Assembly: GCA_032622095.1 (NCBI GenBank)
Contig: CP136066.1
Location: 93,827,319-93,891,318 of the forward strand
DNA length: 64,000 nucleotides
DNA from: Siphonodentalium dalli
Lineage: Eukaryota; Mollusca; Scaphopoda; Gadilida; Siphonodentaliidae
Direction: 5' to 3'
Shown here: piece by piece, positions 22,240 to 34,218 of the stretch
Layout of the letters: every line of letters starts with the position of its first letter
How positions within the stretch are numbered: the first letter of the stretch is position 1
Position numbers and translations under genes: made by a program
The notes under the pieces: generated by a model
What the model was told of the DNA's origin: nothing
Seen by the model: only the letters and a program-made list of their open reading frames with translations
Database searches by the model: none

Positions 22240-23890
22240 CACAGGAATAGCCATACTACTGAAGTGTTAACATATGGACACAGACAGATATATGTACTGC
22301 CTACTGCTGTGAGAAGGGTAACCAGGGTTGTAAAAGAACTTTAAAATTTCATCATATAAAGAGACAGAATTTGTAGTTGATCAATATCAGATAGTTATTT
22401 ATATAACAAATAATTAGTTGTTCAGTTAGTACGACAATTTTTTACTTAGTTCAATTTTGTGTGATAATTAAAGGTGTGTTAAGATATTTTATATCAAGGT
22501 TGTGGTTTGTCGGAGATGTTAACCCATTCACAGGTTCAATGTTTTGTGTCAGCTGCTTAATCATCTTAGATTCGAAAGCCCTATGTCTTGTTACAATATG
22601 TTTGTTCCAAGAATGAAGGTGAATGTGTTCTTCAGACGTTCTCTTTCACTTATGAAAATTTGCAAATATGATTATTATGTATCGCATGAAATAAATTTGT
22701 TGTGTATATAAATATACAAGTATGAATGCACAATGCTTCTGTACTGTGCTTGACAAGGATTATCAGAGATTGCAGCATTGGGTTAATAAATATATTATTC
22801 ATTCCATATTGTCTTTGAAAAGGAATTTTTTTAATATTCAATTAAACTATATTTCTTATTGTAATTGGATATCTTGCAAATTCCATCAACAACTGCCAAA
22901 AGAGAAATACATAATTATTGCTCTTGGTCTGTCTTTAAAATCTCATACCTATGAGAATCAATAGTCAAAAAAATATAAGGTGTTTTATATACAGCCAAAT
23001 ATTTTTAAAATTTCAATCAGAATAAACAAATCTTAACTGTCAATCTTGTGAATTACTAAATGATAGACGACTTCATAAGTCATAAGATTGTTCTCAGTTC
23101 AGATTTGTGTTGCATTTTATGTCTTCAGATATATTCCATGCATATCACATTCATCTGTTAATCATAATAACCATACTATTTCCTGTTTTGGTAAATGACA
23201 TCTCTATTTAATTGAGAAATAATTTTGATTGGTTCATACTCCTTAATTATGCTGTTTCCCAGCTCTAATGAGTCATGATGTTCTTATGAAGGATGTTCAC
23301 TTCCTTATTGAAGTTGTATGCATTTCTTGGTATTAAGTGACACTTGGATAGTTATTTGGTTAGAGGGGTGCACAACATTCATGTTCACATTAACTGGTGT
23401 ATTGTTAAGTCGTCAATGATGTTTTGCCATCGGCTTTCATCCATCACACAAGACACATTGCATACACACACATAAAACATGCCAACCCACCGGTGGATTG
23501 AGTAGCTGGTAGGGGAGGCAACTACAGACATTTGATTGATTTCAGTTGCTTTATAATCAGAGAATATATAATTCATATATTATTTATGATATTCGAAATT
23601 CAGTTCTGTAGTTCAGCTTGTTTTGTACTGGCCAATGTTCATGCACAAACTTTGCTTCCTGTCTTCGAAGTTATCGACTGCTCTACTCTCTCAAAACAGT
23701 TGCTAACGATTGATGTCACAATTCCAAATAACTTGATTGGTGCTTTCATGTACAATGACTATTATGTTTATTTTTACTTTGTTGCATGTTCAATGATTAT
23801 TTTTACAATGTTTGGAAAATATACAATTTAAAACTTTCTTCGGTGTCATTGACTTATTCGAAGGGGCAAGTCAGTTTAATTAGCTGACAC
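22240..23890. other. Long stretch without recognised gene
   Basis: AT-rich, several short frames (up to 99 codons) with no recognisable family. No repeat copies from elsewhere in the window noticed. Confidence 0.3.
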
Positions 23891-23897
23891 GGGTTAA

Positions 23898-24130
23898 CCC
23901 TTTCATGACGGGAGCTGCGCTGTGCCAGTGCATTTTCTTATATATGTGAGTCTCCCATACAGAGCCACTCATATATAACAGTATACACTGGCTTACAAGG
24001 TCAAGGTAAATATTGTTATGCCAATGTATTCTGTTATATATGAGAGGCTCCCTATGGGAGAGTCGCAAATATAACAATGCATTGGCACAGGGTTTTCGCA
24101 AAAAATCAGGAATCTTTAGTCATGTAAAGG
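23898..24130 (+). mobile_element. P3 double-hairpin MITE
   Basis: TTAA flanks at 23894-23897 and 24131-24134; ends CCCTTTCATGACGGGAGC and TAGTCATGTAAAGG. Two TATATATGTGAG-type hairpins. The most diverged of the four copies. Its right-hand TTAA is also the first four bases of a T element. Confidence 0.8.
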
Positions 24131-24252
24131 TTAAAGGTGTACTCTATTCTAACTACGGCCATTTATGGGACCATCTCCTATTATACTCAACATCTCCTAT
24201 TATATGCAACAAATATATGAGTTTTAGCCATTGATGAGTGCAAAATACACAG
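24131..24252 (+). mobile_element. T element, left end fragment
   Basis: TTAAAGGTGTACTCTATTCT, CATTTATGGGACCATCTCC and GAGTGCAAAATACAC match the T copies at 39567 and 58200. Later parts of the family are not seen. Confidence 0.6.
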
Positions 24253-25258
24253 GGGACAGGGGTGGGTGCAGACGGAAATTTCAAGTTGGGACATTGAACA
24301 TACCCCTCCCCCCCCCAAAGAAACCACTTGGTATGTCATGTTTTAGCTCTCCTAAGAACTGATATGAATGTCCAGTGGATCTATACCGTTAACACTCGTA
24401 AAAAATTCCATCCATCTGCCCTGGTCATGAAGTTTACATCACCCACCCCATTATACAAAGTCGCCATTTGATGTGGAGATACAATGTAAACCTGAATATC
24501 TAGAATTATGTTGCATGTTCATTTGTAGAAGCGGTAATCATATTTGTCAAAGTGGTGGAAATCGTTATTTGGAGGTTTGTTCACATCATTTTTCATCAAT
24601 ATCGACCATTTGTCAACATACAGTACATTGAAATTGGCCGCATAAAGAATCTTCAAATTTTTTTTTAAACATATTAGCTCACATGCAGCCGATGTCAACT
24701 TTACTTTCTGAGACAAGAATCGACTCGCATGCATATGGGGGAGCTCCTGCTGAACCCACCAATACATTAACATGAGAAAACTCATTATCAATGTACGATA
24801 ATTAACTCCAGAATGCCATAGATACTGCTTGAAATCGGTACAATTTCCATCAATGGTCCTACCAAGCCTAAGCCTACGTTAAGTTTAAACTTAAAACTTA
24901 AAAGAACTTGGTCCAATACTAAACAATGAACTTAAACAAACACAAGTGGATATAAGGGTGGAATGGGGTTTGTGTGTGCGTAGAGGTCCATTCTATATGT
25001 ATTTAATATTAACGAACACATCACAGGGTATTCTGACAAAAATCAGAACTCGGTCAGATACCAACTTTGTCAGGCTGAAAAGTCCCATTCGAGATCACTG
25101 AATAAAGATCTGAATGCAAAATGCTGAATCCCCCCCCCATTACAACACTTGTCCAGGTATGTTGTCGTGGGTGCTGCAATCGGGCGCGGACATTAATGGC
25201 TGACCCGTGTACATGCCTTGGTGTGTGCACGTTAAAGAACACTACTGGAGTCACAACA
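24253..25258. other. No supportable gene
   Basis: A 90-codon minus-strand frame at 24791-24519 opens with a hydrophobic segment (MIMSFLMLMYWW) but has no recognisable domain. Otherwise AT-rich DNA and a short C tract at 24307. Confidence 0.3.
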
Positions 25259-25803
25259 GGGTTACAAGAAAACCAGTCAGAAATGGTAACACCACCAAGA
25301 TCATATCATTAGCCACAAATATAAATTATAATATAAAATATATTGGTTACATGAATTCACCACCTCACAATTCCGTTAAAACAACTAATCCTTCAAATTA
25401 TTACAAAACACTACGGCTTAGTACTGCTGAAGTTGTCACTCTCACCAAAAAAAGTGCTGAAGGGTACACAGGATTTTCAAAATGTGCTGAAGGGTACACA
25501 GGGTTTGCGCCAGACTTTCATAAACACATTTTATGTAATGGTGTTCGTGCCGATCACAAACCCTGTGTACCCTTCAGCACATTTTCAAACCCTGTGTACC
25601 CTTCAGCACTATTTTTGGTGAGAGTTACCCCTTCAGCCTTATTATTGCTGGTTTTTCATTCACCACACCAGAAAGCTTTTAAATGCGGATAAAAAATCGG
25701 AGGTATTGTGTTCCCGCCAAGAGTGCATGGCCCAGCCATTGTTCATACATAAACGTTGAAAGCAATTAACGCGTTCATAATGGTTACATACTGCAACCAT
25801 AAG
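25259..25803 (+). repeat. Segmental duplicate copy 1 (carries an insertion)
   Basis: Matches 26083-26403 over AACCAGTCAGAAATGGTAAC, GGTTACATGAATTCACC, TCATTCACCACACCAGAAAG and TTCCCGCCAAGAGTGCATGG. Copy 1 contains an extra 212-bp element at 25426-25637. A 161-codon frame that spans both is a translation of repeat DNA. Confidence 0.85.
25426..25637. mobile_element. MITE with 9-bp target duplication
   Basis: Inverted ends GCTGAAG and CTTCAGC, then two inverted copies of GTGCTGAAGGGTACACAGG on each side of a short centre. The flanks read CTTAGTACT (25417-25425) and CTTATTATT (25638-25646). The uninserted duplicate at 26083-26403 has a single CTTATTACT here, so the 9-bp (or 8-bp) duplication is directly supported. 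The size fits Mutator-like or hAT-like mobilisation. Confidence 0.8.
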
Positions 25804-26082
25804 ATATCCAGCGAATACACACCCCACGAAAACCCGAAATGTGTTGTCCTGCGAGATATCCCATCGCTATAGCTCAATTTGACACAGCCAGATAAGCTTT
25901 TCTGCAATATCCTAAAACAATAAAGCTTCTCAAATCATCGGCATAGTCAATAGAACTTTCACGAACTTGGACATTCCAACTACAGCTTTTACCGGACTCG
26001 TGGTCGCAGTACAACTTTAACGCGTCCCAAAATAACCGCATTCGGGTTAGCACTAGTACAGCTTTCAAAGCGACCCAATCTA

Positions 26083-26403
26083 TTTACAAGAAAACCATAA
26101 TCAGAAATGGTAACGCCCTCAAAATCATATTAGCCATAAATATAAATTATAATATAAAATATATTGGTTACATGAATTCACCCCCTCAGAATTCCGTTAA
26201 AACAACTAATCCTTTGAATTATTACAAACAACTACGGCTTATTACTGCAGGTTTCTCATTCACCACACCAGAAAGCTTCTAAATGCGGATCAAAAATCAG
26301 AGGTATTGTGTTCCCGCCAAGAGTGCATGGTCCAGCCATTGTTCATACCTAAAGATCGAAAGCAATTAACGCGGTCATAATTATTACATACTGCAACTAT
26401 AAT
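26083..26403 (+). repeat. Segmental duplicate copy 2 (empty site)
   Basis: Second copy of the segment at 25259-25803 without the 212-bp insertion. The single base differences across the copies indicate moderate age. Confidence 0.85.
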
Positions 26404-26500
26404 ACCATCACAACACAACCATCAGTGGGCTGCAGAACGAAAAATATCTATAAAAATTGAAATATAAGACTTACAAATTATCTTTTAAATTTCTTTTATT

Positions 26501-27530
26501 GGTAATTGACATAGCTTGTCACAAACCAAAAATCAACATTATTGACATAATAAGGCCAACAAAAAAAATTGTATGTTTCCGATAACGGAGCGAAAAAATT
26601 AGGGTAGGTAGGTAGGGAAATATATATATTTTTTTTTATTTTGATATTTTCTATCCAGCTTCAGAAATATTGAACTACCTCGACCGAAATGACATAAAAT
26701 GCCAACTCGGGTTGAGGGGAAAGTATTACTTGATCAACACGGTGGAAATATACATTAAGATTGATAAAAGATCAAACTTACTTCATGCTTATAAAGTATG
26801 TTTTTTATTATTCACATTCCATATTTTCATAAATTTGGCTATAAACTTGGTACGAAATTCATGTGGCTAACTTTTTATAAGAATTTTACACATAATACCG
26901 CCATTATACCGTACTTGTATTGTGACGACTACATCCCATTGTCTGGAGGTAGTCATGAGTACACCCAACCTAGCATGCCTGGTTTTTGGAAACAGTAGCT
27001 ACACATGTACACCTAACATGTGGTGATAACCTCTATACATGTACATGTATATATACAGATAAACACCCACCATGTCTGTTGATAGTGTTCCTATGTTCCA
27101 TAAGACCCAAACAAGGCATAAAGTAGGCATGAGGTCCACTCTCAGGAAATTAAAATTGAAAAATGCATGCCCATCAGTCAACAACCCATCACACACCTGC
27201 GGGCGTTTGAGACAGCAGTCACTTCATGGTCACTTTTCACAGGGATATGTTAGAAATCATGTGTTTTGAACACTAATGACCATCAATATTTATGTGCATT
27301 AGTGGTAAAAACAAGGTCGGTCGATGTACGGAAACATAGCATCTTTTTTTTTTGGCCTAATGTAAAGGACAATAAACGAAATTGAAATTCCCAACTACAC
27401 CTTTTACCGGTGACCGGCCTCCTGATCGCGCAGTTCGACTTTTAAACTAATAAACCGGAAAAACTAAAACCTACATGGGACCACGGAATTTTATAATTTG
27501 GCCCACAGTATACACCTGGTGGTGTTAATT
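26501..27530. repeat. Tandem duplicate copy A (about 224 bp plus insertion)
   Basis: Begins GGTAATTGACATAGCTTGTC and, after an 804-bp insertion, continues TGTAAAGGACAATAAACG to GTATACACCTGGTGGTG. The neighbour copy 27531-27754 is uninterrupted. Confidence 0.85.
26554..27357. mobile_element. Harbinger-like non-autonomous element
   Basis: Ends GGCC-A-rich: left GGCCAACAAAAAAAATTG then TATGTTTCCG; right, reversed, GGCCAAAAAAAAAAAAGATG then CTATGTTTCCG. TAA stands on both sides (26551-26553, 27358-27360), and the empty duplicate has ATAATAATG with one such site, supporting a 3-bp TWA target typical of PIF/Harbinger. Interior frames of 66 and 65 codons are not recognisable as transposase or Myb-like protein. 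Subterminal GGGTAGGTAGGTAGGG recurs, modified, in the related element at 45853. Confidence 0.8.
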
Positions 27531-27754
27531 GGTAATTGACATAGCTTGTCACAAACCAATAATCAACATTATTGACATAATAATGCAAAGGACAACAAAC
27601 GAAATTGAAATTCACAACTACACCTTTTACCGGTGACCGGCCTCCCGATCGCGCAGTTCGACTTTTAAACTAATAAACCGGAAAAACCATAAAACCTACA
27701 TGGGACCACGGAATTTTATAATTTGGCCCACAGTATACACCTGGTGGTGTTAAT
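27531..27754. repeat. Tandem duplicate copy B (empty site)
   Basis: Immediate tandem copy of the unit at 26501, without the Harbinger-like insertion. The unit contains ACAACAAACGAAATTGAAAT and CCGGTGACCGGCCTCC. Confidence 0.85.
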
Positions 27755-28461
27755 AAAGTTACTCGGCCGTGGTAGCACCTAGACCAGTGCGTCTACAATT
27801 ACAACCAGTTCCTGCACTGTAATATCGACATATACTGACACATCACATATATAAAGAGCGTTTGCCTATAATATAAAGCGCGTTTCTCCTATAATATAAA
27901 GAGTGTTTATACATTCGTTGTCATGATTTTCTCTGGCCACATTTGAGAAGAAATGAGATTATATCTTTGATAATCTTTCCATAAAACCATAACGGTTTGT
28001 CGTGTGGTAGAGAAGTTTACTTCAAGAAAGCAACAGTTTAGAAGAAGGGTCGCCGATAGACCGGTGTGGTGATGCACATCTCAGATAAACGGCAAACAAC
28101 ACAGATATATGGCAGCAAAATTGAACGGATTATGTACTGGATTATATATAATCGATCTGTTCACTCAGCCATCATAAGGCCTCAATAACATTCAACACAA
28201 AACTCAATATTTAAACAGAAAGGTTCGCTTTGTTCGAACTCTCTCACAAGACTAGATTCGCGAACATCAAATTATGTAAACATTTTATGAGGTTTAATTA
28301 TTGCCAGCATAATTATGATATCACTCCTGAAATATCGAACATCGAGTTGTGCGGACAGAAAGGTAGGTGTATATATATATATGTGACGTAAACCTGGAAA
28401 CCGAACAGGCGCATACCGTTATGCAAAATTATGCCGCTAATATATTAATAACATTAACCCT
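27755..28461. other. No gene; small AATATAAAG minisatellite
   Basis: At 27846-27912 the motif TATAATATAAAG with GCGTTT is repeated three times. The rest shows no gene or known repeat. Confidence 0.4.
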
Positions 28462-28938
28462 TAAAGGTACTCAACCCGTAAAGAGGGTCCCCATCTCAAC
28501 AGATTCCAACAACAACAATCCGATCAGAGGGTCCTATATTACTATTTCTTTGGCTTTGAGGGTAAAAAATATTTGATTCGAGTCGAGGAACCCATCAAAC
28601 AAAGCTCAGAGTTATTAGATATTGATTTTTAAAATTTGTTATGTTCTCGAGATGAGTACTAATAACTGCCGTAATCTGCTCTGGATGTGTACTCCAAATC
28701 TATTCAAACAGACAAGGATGAATAACTCTAAAATCAAGTGGTAATTTTAACGCAATTTTGACTGAGTTCTGGGCCAGATAGTATTCCCGATAATGAAAAA
28801 TAATAGATTTCTAAAATCGATATCTAACAAATCTGAGCTTTGATGGGTGACTTCCTCGACTCGAATCAAATATTTTTGACCCCCGAAGCCATTGGAATAG
28901 TAATTGAGAGGAGTTTTATCGGGTTGAGTACCTTTAAC
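28462..28938. mobile_element. X element, palindromic copy
   Basis: TTAAAGGTACTCAACCCG at the left and CGGGTTGAGTACCTTTAA at the right are perfect inverted ends. Inner arms with GAGTCGAGGAACCCATCAAA and TTGACCCCCGAAGCC show it is a foldback of two X halves. No protein encoded. Confidence 0.85.
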
Positions 28939-28943
28939 AGAAT

Positions 28944-29395
28944 GGTATCTCAGAAATAATGTAACACTTGTAACACATTGTAACATGTCGCTACACTGAA
29001 CATGGTAGAAAAAAATAGACTGCGGTTTTCTACTGGGACTTTAAATCATTTGTAACATTTGTAACACTTGTAACACCCGTCTACGAGCGGTCTCTCTGGT
29101 ATCTCAGAAATAATGTAACACTTGTAACGCATTGTAACATGTCGCTACACTGAACACGGTAGAAAAAAATAGGCTGCGGTTTTCTACTGGGACTTTAAAT
29201 CATTTGTAACATTTGTAACACCCGTCTACGAGCGGTCTCTCTGGTATCTCAGAAATAATGTAACACTTGTAACGCATTGTAACATGTCGCTACACTGAAC
29301 ACGGTAGAAAAAAATAGGCTGCGGTTTTCTACTGGGACTTTAAATCATTTGTAACACTAATTGTAACACTTGTAACACTGTTACAAAATGCCTAG
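28944..29395 (+). repeat. Tandem satellite, three units of about 145-154 bp
   Basis: Units begin GGTATCTCAGAAATAATG at 28944, 29098 and 29243; the first is longer by one extra GTAACACTT block. Each has GGTAGAAAAAAATAG, TGCGGTTTTCTACTGGGAC, then several GTAACA repeats and CTACGAGCGGTCTCTCT. The last unit is partial. The high similarity indicates recent expansion. Confidence 0.9.
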
Positions 29396-29439
29396 TGGAG
29401 GAAAAATGTACCGGATTCATGCAATAGATGATGCACTGT

Positions 29440-29584
29440 ACCAGGGCCTTTAACCTACGTCATAATTAGCTCGAAATGGCGACAAGATGTCTCACATCTC
29501 ACTATTAATAATAATTACTCACTCCAATGTGAGACATCTTGCCGCCATTTTCGAGCAAATAATGACGTAGGTTCCAGGCCCTGA
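29440..29584. mobile_element. Hairpin MITE, 145 bp
   Basis: Arms CCAGGGCCTTTAACCTACGT and ACGTAGGTTCCAGGCCCTG pair along about 60 bases including GAGACATCTTG, leaving a small AT-rich loop. No copy elsewhere in the window. Confidence 0.75.
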
Positions 29585-29984
29585 CGCAGAACACATACCA
29601 TAACTGAGTATTCTTTTTTGTCTTTACCTATATATTAATAAATTAACTCAACAAAAAAACAAAACGAATGAGCTATAATGTATTAATGTTTGCTAGCTCA
29701 TCATTGCTCATAATGAACCCCGTCCCCATGTAAATATGACTGTTGAGAAGATATAAGAGTTCATTAGACTTCGGTAACCATTCGATGTTGTGAACTTTGA
29801 ACGTCAATTCTCCTTATATATATAACATAATACCCGTTCGTTTCGGTATCTGGTTTTAGCAGTTTCCGAGATAAGTTCTTCGGACAGCTCATTCGTTGGG
29901 TTGCAAGGTGAATTTACCAACTGCACCCACTCCTTGGACCAGACAAAACGCATACGTTTGCATAATTATATCCCCTTTTTTTTT

Positions 29985-31740
29985 TTTTAGCTCAGCTTTA
30001 CTTTGTAATGTTTGAGCTATTGCCGTGGGTTGGCGTCCGTCGTCCATGCGTCCGTCCGAACAATTTCCTTTGGCTCACCCTATACAGGGCGCATCCATCA
30101 TCCGGTCATCACCATACTTTATATGAGCAGCATAGCTGCGTCTGCGGGTCATGTTTTATGGGCCCCCTTTGTTTGTGTTTGTCTATGGCCCGTATGGATC
30201 CCTTTGTAAGCGTATTTATATGGCCCTATAGTCTTACAAAGCCCTTATTGTTCCTAAACCACTCCTTTTTATAACTCCTATTTATTTTATAGGTATAATT
30301 ATTAAATAAGGCACCTCCTTTTCTTCTAATTGGTCCTTTAATCTACTTTTTCTAATTTATTCTGGGAAATAAATCAATTCTGCCCACGCTTAGGTGCGTG
30401 TCTGTAATATATTATGGAAAATAAATTTTATGGAATTTTCGGGACATCGGCGCTCAATTAGCTAACAACCATTTTGGATTTCAAATTTGAATCCATCGGC
30501 ACAACATGCAGCCCTCATTTGTTGGAGAAATGTTTTGAAATTTTTCAGGCATGTTTAGGATCACTTCTATATGGGAGTTATCACATTTGAGCGATTTTCG
30601 ATGAAAAACATGGCCGCTGGCAGCCATCTTGAATTTTATTCGTTGCATGACTAAATCATTCGGTACACCCTACAGACCACATCCCTCGTCTAATCGCCAC
30701 CAAACTTCACATGGATCTTCGGGGTGACCTCTAGATGGGAGCCATCGATTATTTCCGAAATTCTAAAAAATAAACATGGCCGCCAGTAGCCATCTTGGAT
30801 TTTACTCATTGCATGACTAAGTCCTTTGGCACAACCTACAGACCACATCCCTCATCCGATCGTCCTCAAACTTCATACAGATCTTCATGGTGACCTATAG
30901 ATGGGAACCATCGATTACTTATGAAATTCGTTAAAACACATGGCCGTCAACAGCCATCTTGGATTTCAAAATTGAATCCATCGGCACACCCTGCAGCCCT
31001 CATATCTAAGAAATGTTTTGGACATTTACAGGCATGATTAGGATCACCTCTAGATGGGAGCTTTCAAATTTGAACAATTTTCCATTAAATCCTTTGGCAT
31101 ACCCTACATACCACATCCCTCATCCGATCATCGCCAAACTATATGCATCTTCAGGGTGACCTCTAGATGGGAGCCATCGATCTGTTTCCGAAATTCGTTA
31201 AAAAACATGGCTGCCAGTGGCCATCTTGGATTTTACCCTTTGCATGACTGAATCCTTTGGCACAACCTACAGGCCACATCCCTCATCCGGTCGTCACCAA
31301 ACTTCATAAGGATCTTCGCGATGACCTCTAGATGGGAGCCAACGATATTTCCTGAATTTTGTTTTAAAAAAAACATGGTCGCCAGTGGTCATCTTTGATT
31401 TTACTCTTTTCCTGACTGGAATCCTTTGGAACACACAGCATGCCACACCCCCCATCCCTGATCCAAACTTTATATGGTTCTTTGGTGTGACCTCTAGGTG
31501 GAAGCTGTCCAATTCTTCCGATTTTTTTTACAAAGCACGGGAGTCCGAGGTTGGAGTCATCTTCGATTTCACATTTGAATCCATCGGAACACCCTGTAGC
31601 GCACATTTAGTGGAGAAATGTTTGAAATGAAATTAATTTTATTTACACAATGTGCAAAATCCAGTTACTGGAATTTGTTTACTTTCCTTCTTTATCATTA
31701 TTATTTTCGCCTCCCCAAGTTGAGCTACATTGTCATTGAC
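29985..31740. mobile_element. Q element: CCATCTTGGATTT array
   Basis: Starts with a terminal hairpin (TAGCTCAGCTTTACTTTGTA then GAGCTATTGCCGTGGG) and ends AAGTTGAGCTACATTGTCAT. In between, units of about 160 bp recur: CCACATCCCTCATCCGATC, CCAAACTTCATA, GGTGACCTCTAGATGGGAGC, AACATGGCCGCCAGT, CCATCTTGGATTT (about 30681, 30841, 31110, 31272, 31443). Related copies at 44720 and 58998. Non-coding; frames here are by-products. Confidence 0.7.
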
Positions 31741-31749
31741 GCTTTCATT

Positions 31750-32507
31750 TTATAAAACGGGTGTATACAGTTTTGCACATGTCCGTCTGTTCGTGTCATT
31801 ACTTAAATTGAACAGTAGTGATCAGATGTCAATGTGATATGGTATAGATTTTCACTACTATGAGGACACTCAATAGAGTGCTCGGTCATTTTGTTCGGGT
31901 TTTCCGTTCTAGAGTTATTGATCTTTGTTTATCTGGAAATGTTGACTTTTTTGGCCCATCCTATGTCTGTTCAGATCATATATAACTTCAACAGTAGTTA
32001 GTAGTGCTCGGATCTAACTGAAATTTGGTACCGCTACTATGATGACATCCAATAGAGGGATCAATAGTTTTGTATGGTTTTCCGTTCTAGAGTTTGATTT
32101 TTGTTTATCTGGAAATGTTGGCTATTTGGTCCGTCCGATGTCTTTTCGGGTCATATCCCTGGCTCTGTCCCTATTTGACCCAGTGACCCCATTTGAACAA
32201 AACTGAACCCCAATAAACCAAGGACACTCCATACAAAATATTAGCTAAATCGGCCCAATGGTTCTTGACAAGAAGTCGTTCTAAGAATTACTATGGAGGA
32301 ATAGAGTTAAGGCCCTGGTTTCGCAACTAATAGACCTGGTGACATCATTTGAACAAATCTGAATGCGAGTCATCTACGGAACATCCACACCAAATATGAA
32401 CCCATTTGGTCTTACGGTTCGGGAGAAGATGATTCTTGACGGACGGACGGACGGACGAGGAGTGATGACGATAGCTCCACTGGAGATTTCGTCTCAGGTG
32501 AGCTAAA
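31750..32507 (-). mobile_element. S element (AGCTCACCTG hairpin end)
   Basis: Ends at GATAGCTCCACTGGAGATTT then CAGGTGAGCTAAAA, the mirror of TTTTAGCTCACCTGCGACGA at 41322. Interior phrases include GGACGGACGGACGAG and ATCTGAATGCGAGTC. Terminal hairpin and AGCTCACCTG tip are of a type I associate with molluscs. Confidence 0.65.
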
Positions 32508-33014
32508 AATATGAACCGGGTTTAGCGGCTGCTTATGGCTGGAGGGGTCAGGTTACAACGTTTTCAGGTTTATGCAGCTTTCGTCCAGCAACCAGCAGCC
32601 TATATATGCAACATTGTGTGCGCGCAAATAAACAGACACGAGAGTCGCAAAACAAAAATGAGAGACGACAGCTAGATAGCAAATTTCATTCACAAACCAG
32701 TTATGTAAATTTTGAAACGAAAATAATTCTTTTACTTCCATGAAATATAAATTTAGACAGTTAATTGTTGTCGAATTTCGCGCCATATACCCAGTCCTTA
32801 TCTTTGTTCAACTAAAAGTTGAAAACTTAGTAACCTGACCCTTTATATTCTGCCTAATGCTGTGATAAAATGAGAACTGAAGTTTAATTTATCCACTAGT
32901 ATAACGAAATCAGATTTTGATATATCGAAATAAGATTTCGTTTTAACAAAATAATAGTTCCTTCGCACCCGCGGTCCTATTTTGGTCCAGTTGATTATAA
33001 GTAACAATTTATCT
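32508..33014. other. No recognised feature
   Basis: A 77-codon minus-strand frame (32786-32553) has no recognised motif. No repeat seen. Confidence 0.35.
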
Positions 33015-33684
33015 TTAAAGAAACATAATCCGAATTAACGCTCCAAAATTACTATTTCTTTGGCTGGTGGGGGGGGGGGGGTAAATATTTGATTCGAGGC
33101 GAGGAAACCACCCATCAAAGCTCAGAGTGATCAGATACAGGTATCGATTATTTTTTTTAATTTGTTATTTTCCCGAGATATGTAATTTTTGGCGACCTGG
33201 CAAATATTCTTCAAGCCGACGGTCTCGGACCAAATTGTGGATGCAGATGGTGAGATGGATAGGCCTAACTCTAAAATCAAGACTTCAAGTGGCTGTGTGT
33301 GTAACGTTAGATATTTGACAATGCGGCCAAATATAGGCATATCGTTGAACAAAATAGTTGACTGGTTAATAGCATTATTTGTGGGCAATTAATCCATTCT
33401 GATAACTGAAGCGGCATTTCAAAACATGTTGCTGTTGTTGTTGGAATCAGATAATATGGCGACAATCGAATTTTCAGGATTTAGTCGGAAATATGGCTTG
33501 TTGCCATTCATCGGATGTTAATGTTTATCCAGAATGTATTTGATGTTAATGTTTATCCAGAATGTATTTGATAGCGAATATCCAAACCACCTATGTCTAA
33601 TTATGCTCGAGCTCCTCTCCATAACTCTAGAATATCACCAATTGGGCTTTAGTAATAACTCAAAAAAGGATAACAATAAATATC

Positions 33685-34218
33685 ATGATCGGTGAAATAA
33701 ATCTTGGTGAACTCCAGGCTGGTAAAAAATTTGAATTCACAAACAGATATGGGAGAGATGACTGTGATGAAAAAATCGACCCATACGAACTCATGAATCA
33801 CTCTTGTGATTATTATGCACCCACTCAATTCCGGGACAATATAACAAAATCAAAGAAAGGCACCTCATTATTAGGCCTTAACTGCCGAAGTCTAAATGCA
33901 AACTGGGATTCATTCAAAGATTTATTATGTAATATTCAAAACAACAACAATATATTCGACGTCATCGCCCTATCTGAAATATTCCGGATCAAGGAAACAT
34001 ATGTGTTACCCGGGTATCAACCTTTCGAATACGCAACGCGTCCAGATAACGACGATGGTAGAGGTGGGGTTGGATTATTTATCAAAAATGGCATAACATT
34101 TAGAAATAGACCTGACTTATCTGTATTTATACCACACGTCGCAGAAACGCTATTTGTTGAAATTAATCCTAAAAAAAAAAACTCATATGTGGTAGGAGTA
34201 ATATATATACAGACCTAA
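33685..34218 (+). pseudogene. LINE endonuclease, N-terminal part
   Basis: Frame of 177 codons with the start of an apurinic-type endonuclease domain: LLGLNCRSL at about residues 62-70 (conserved N), IALSEIF at about 93-99 (conserved E), and GRGGVGLFIKNG at about 127-138. It breaks at VVGVIYI, where the domain should continue RPNTAP; that sequence follows one base out of frame next to an AT-dinucleotide run, so a one-base slip is the simplest explanation. Confidence 0.85.

Noticed and set aside
25207-25692. 161-codon plus-strand open frame
   Set aside because: It runs through a duplicated repeat and an inverted-repeat MITE; the peptide itself repeats SAEGYTGF because the DNA does.
31054-31630. 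Several frames on both strands in the Q array
   Set aside because: Repeated DNA units with no conserved peptide; frames shift between units.
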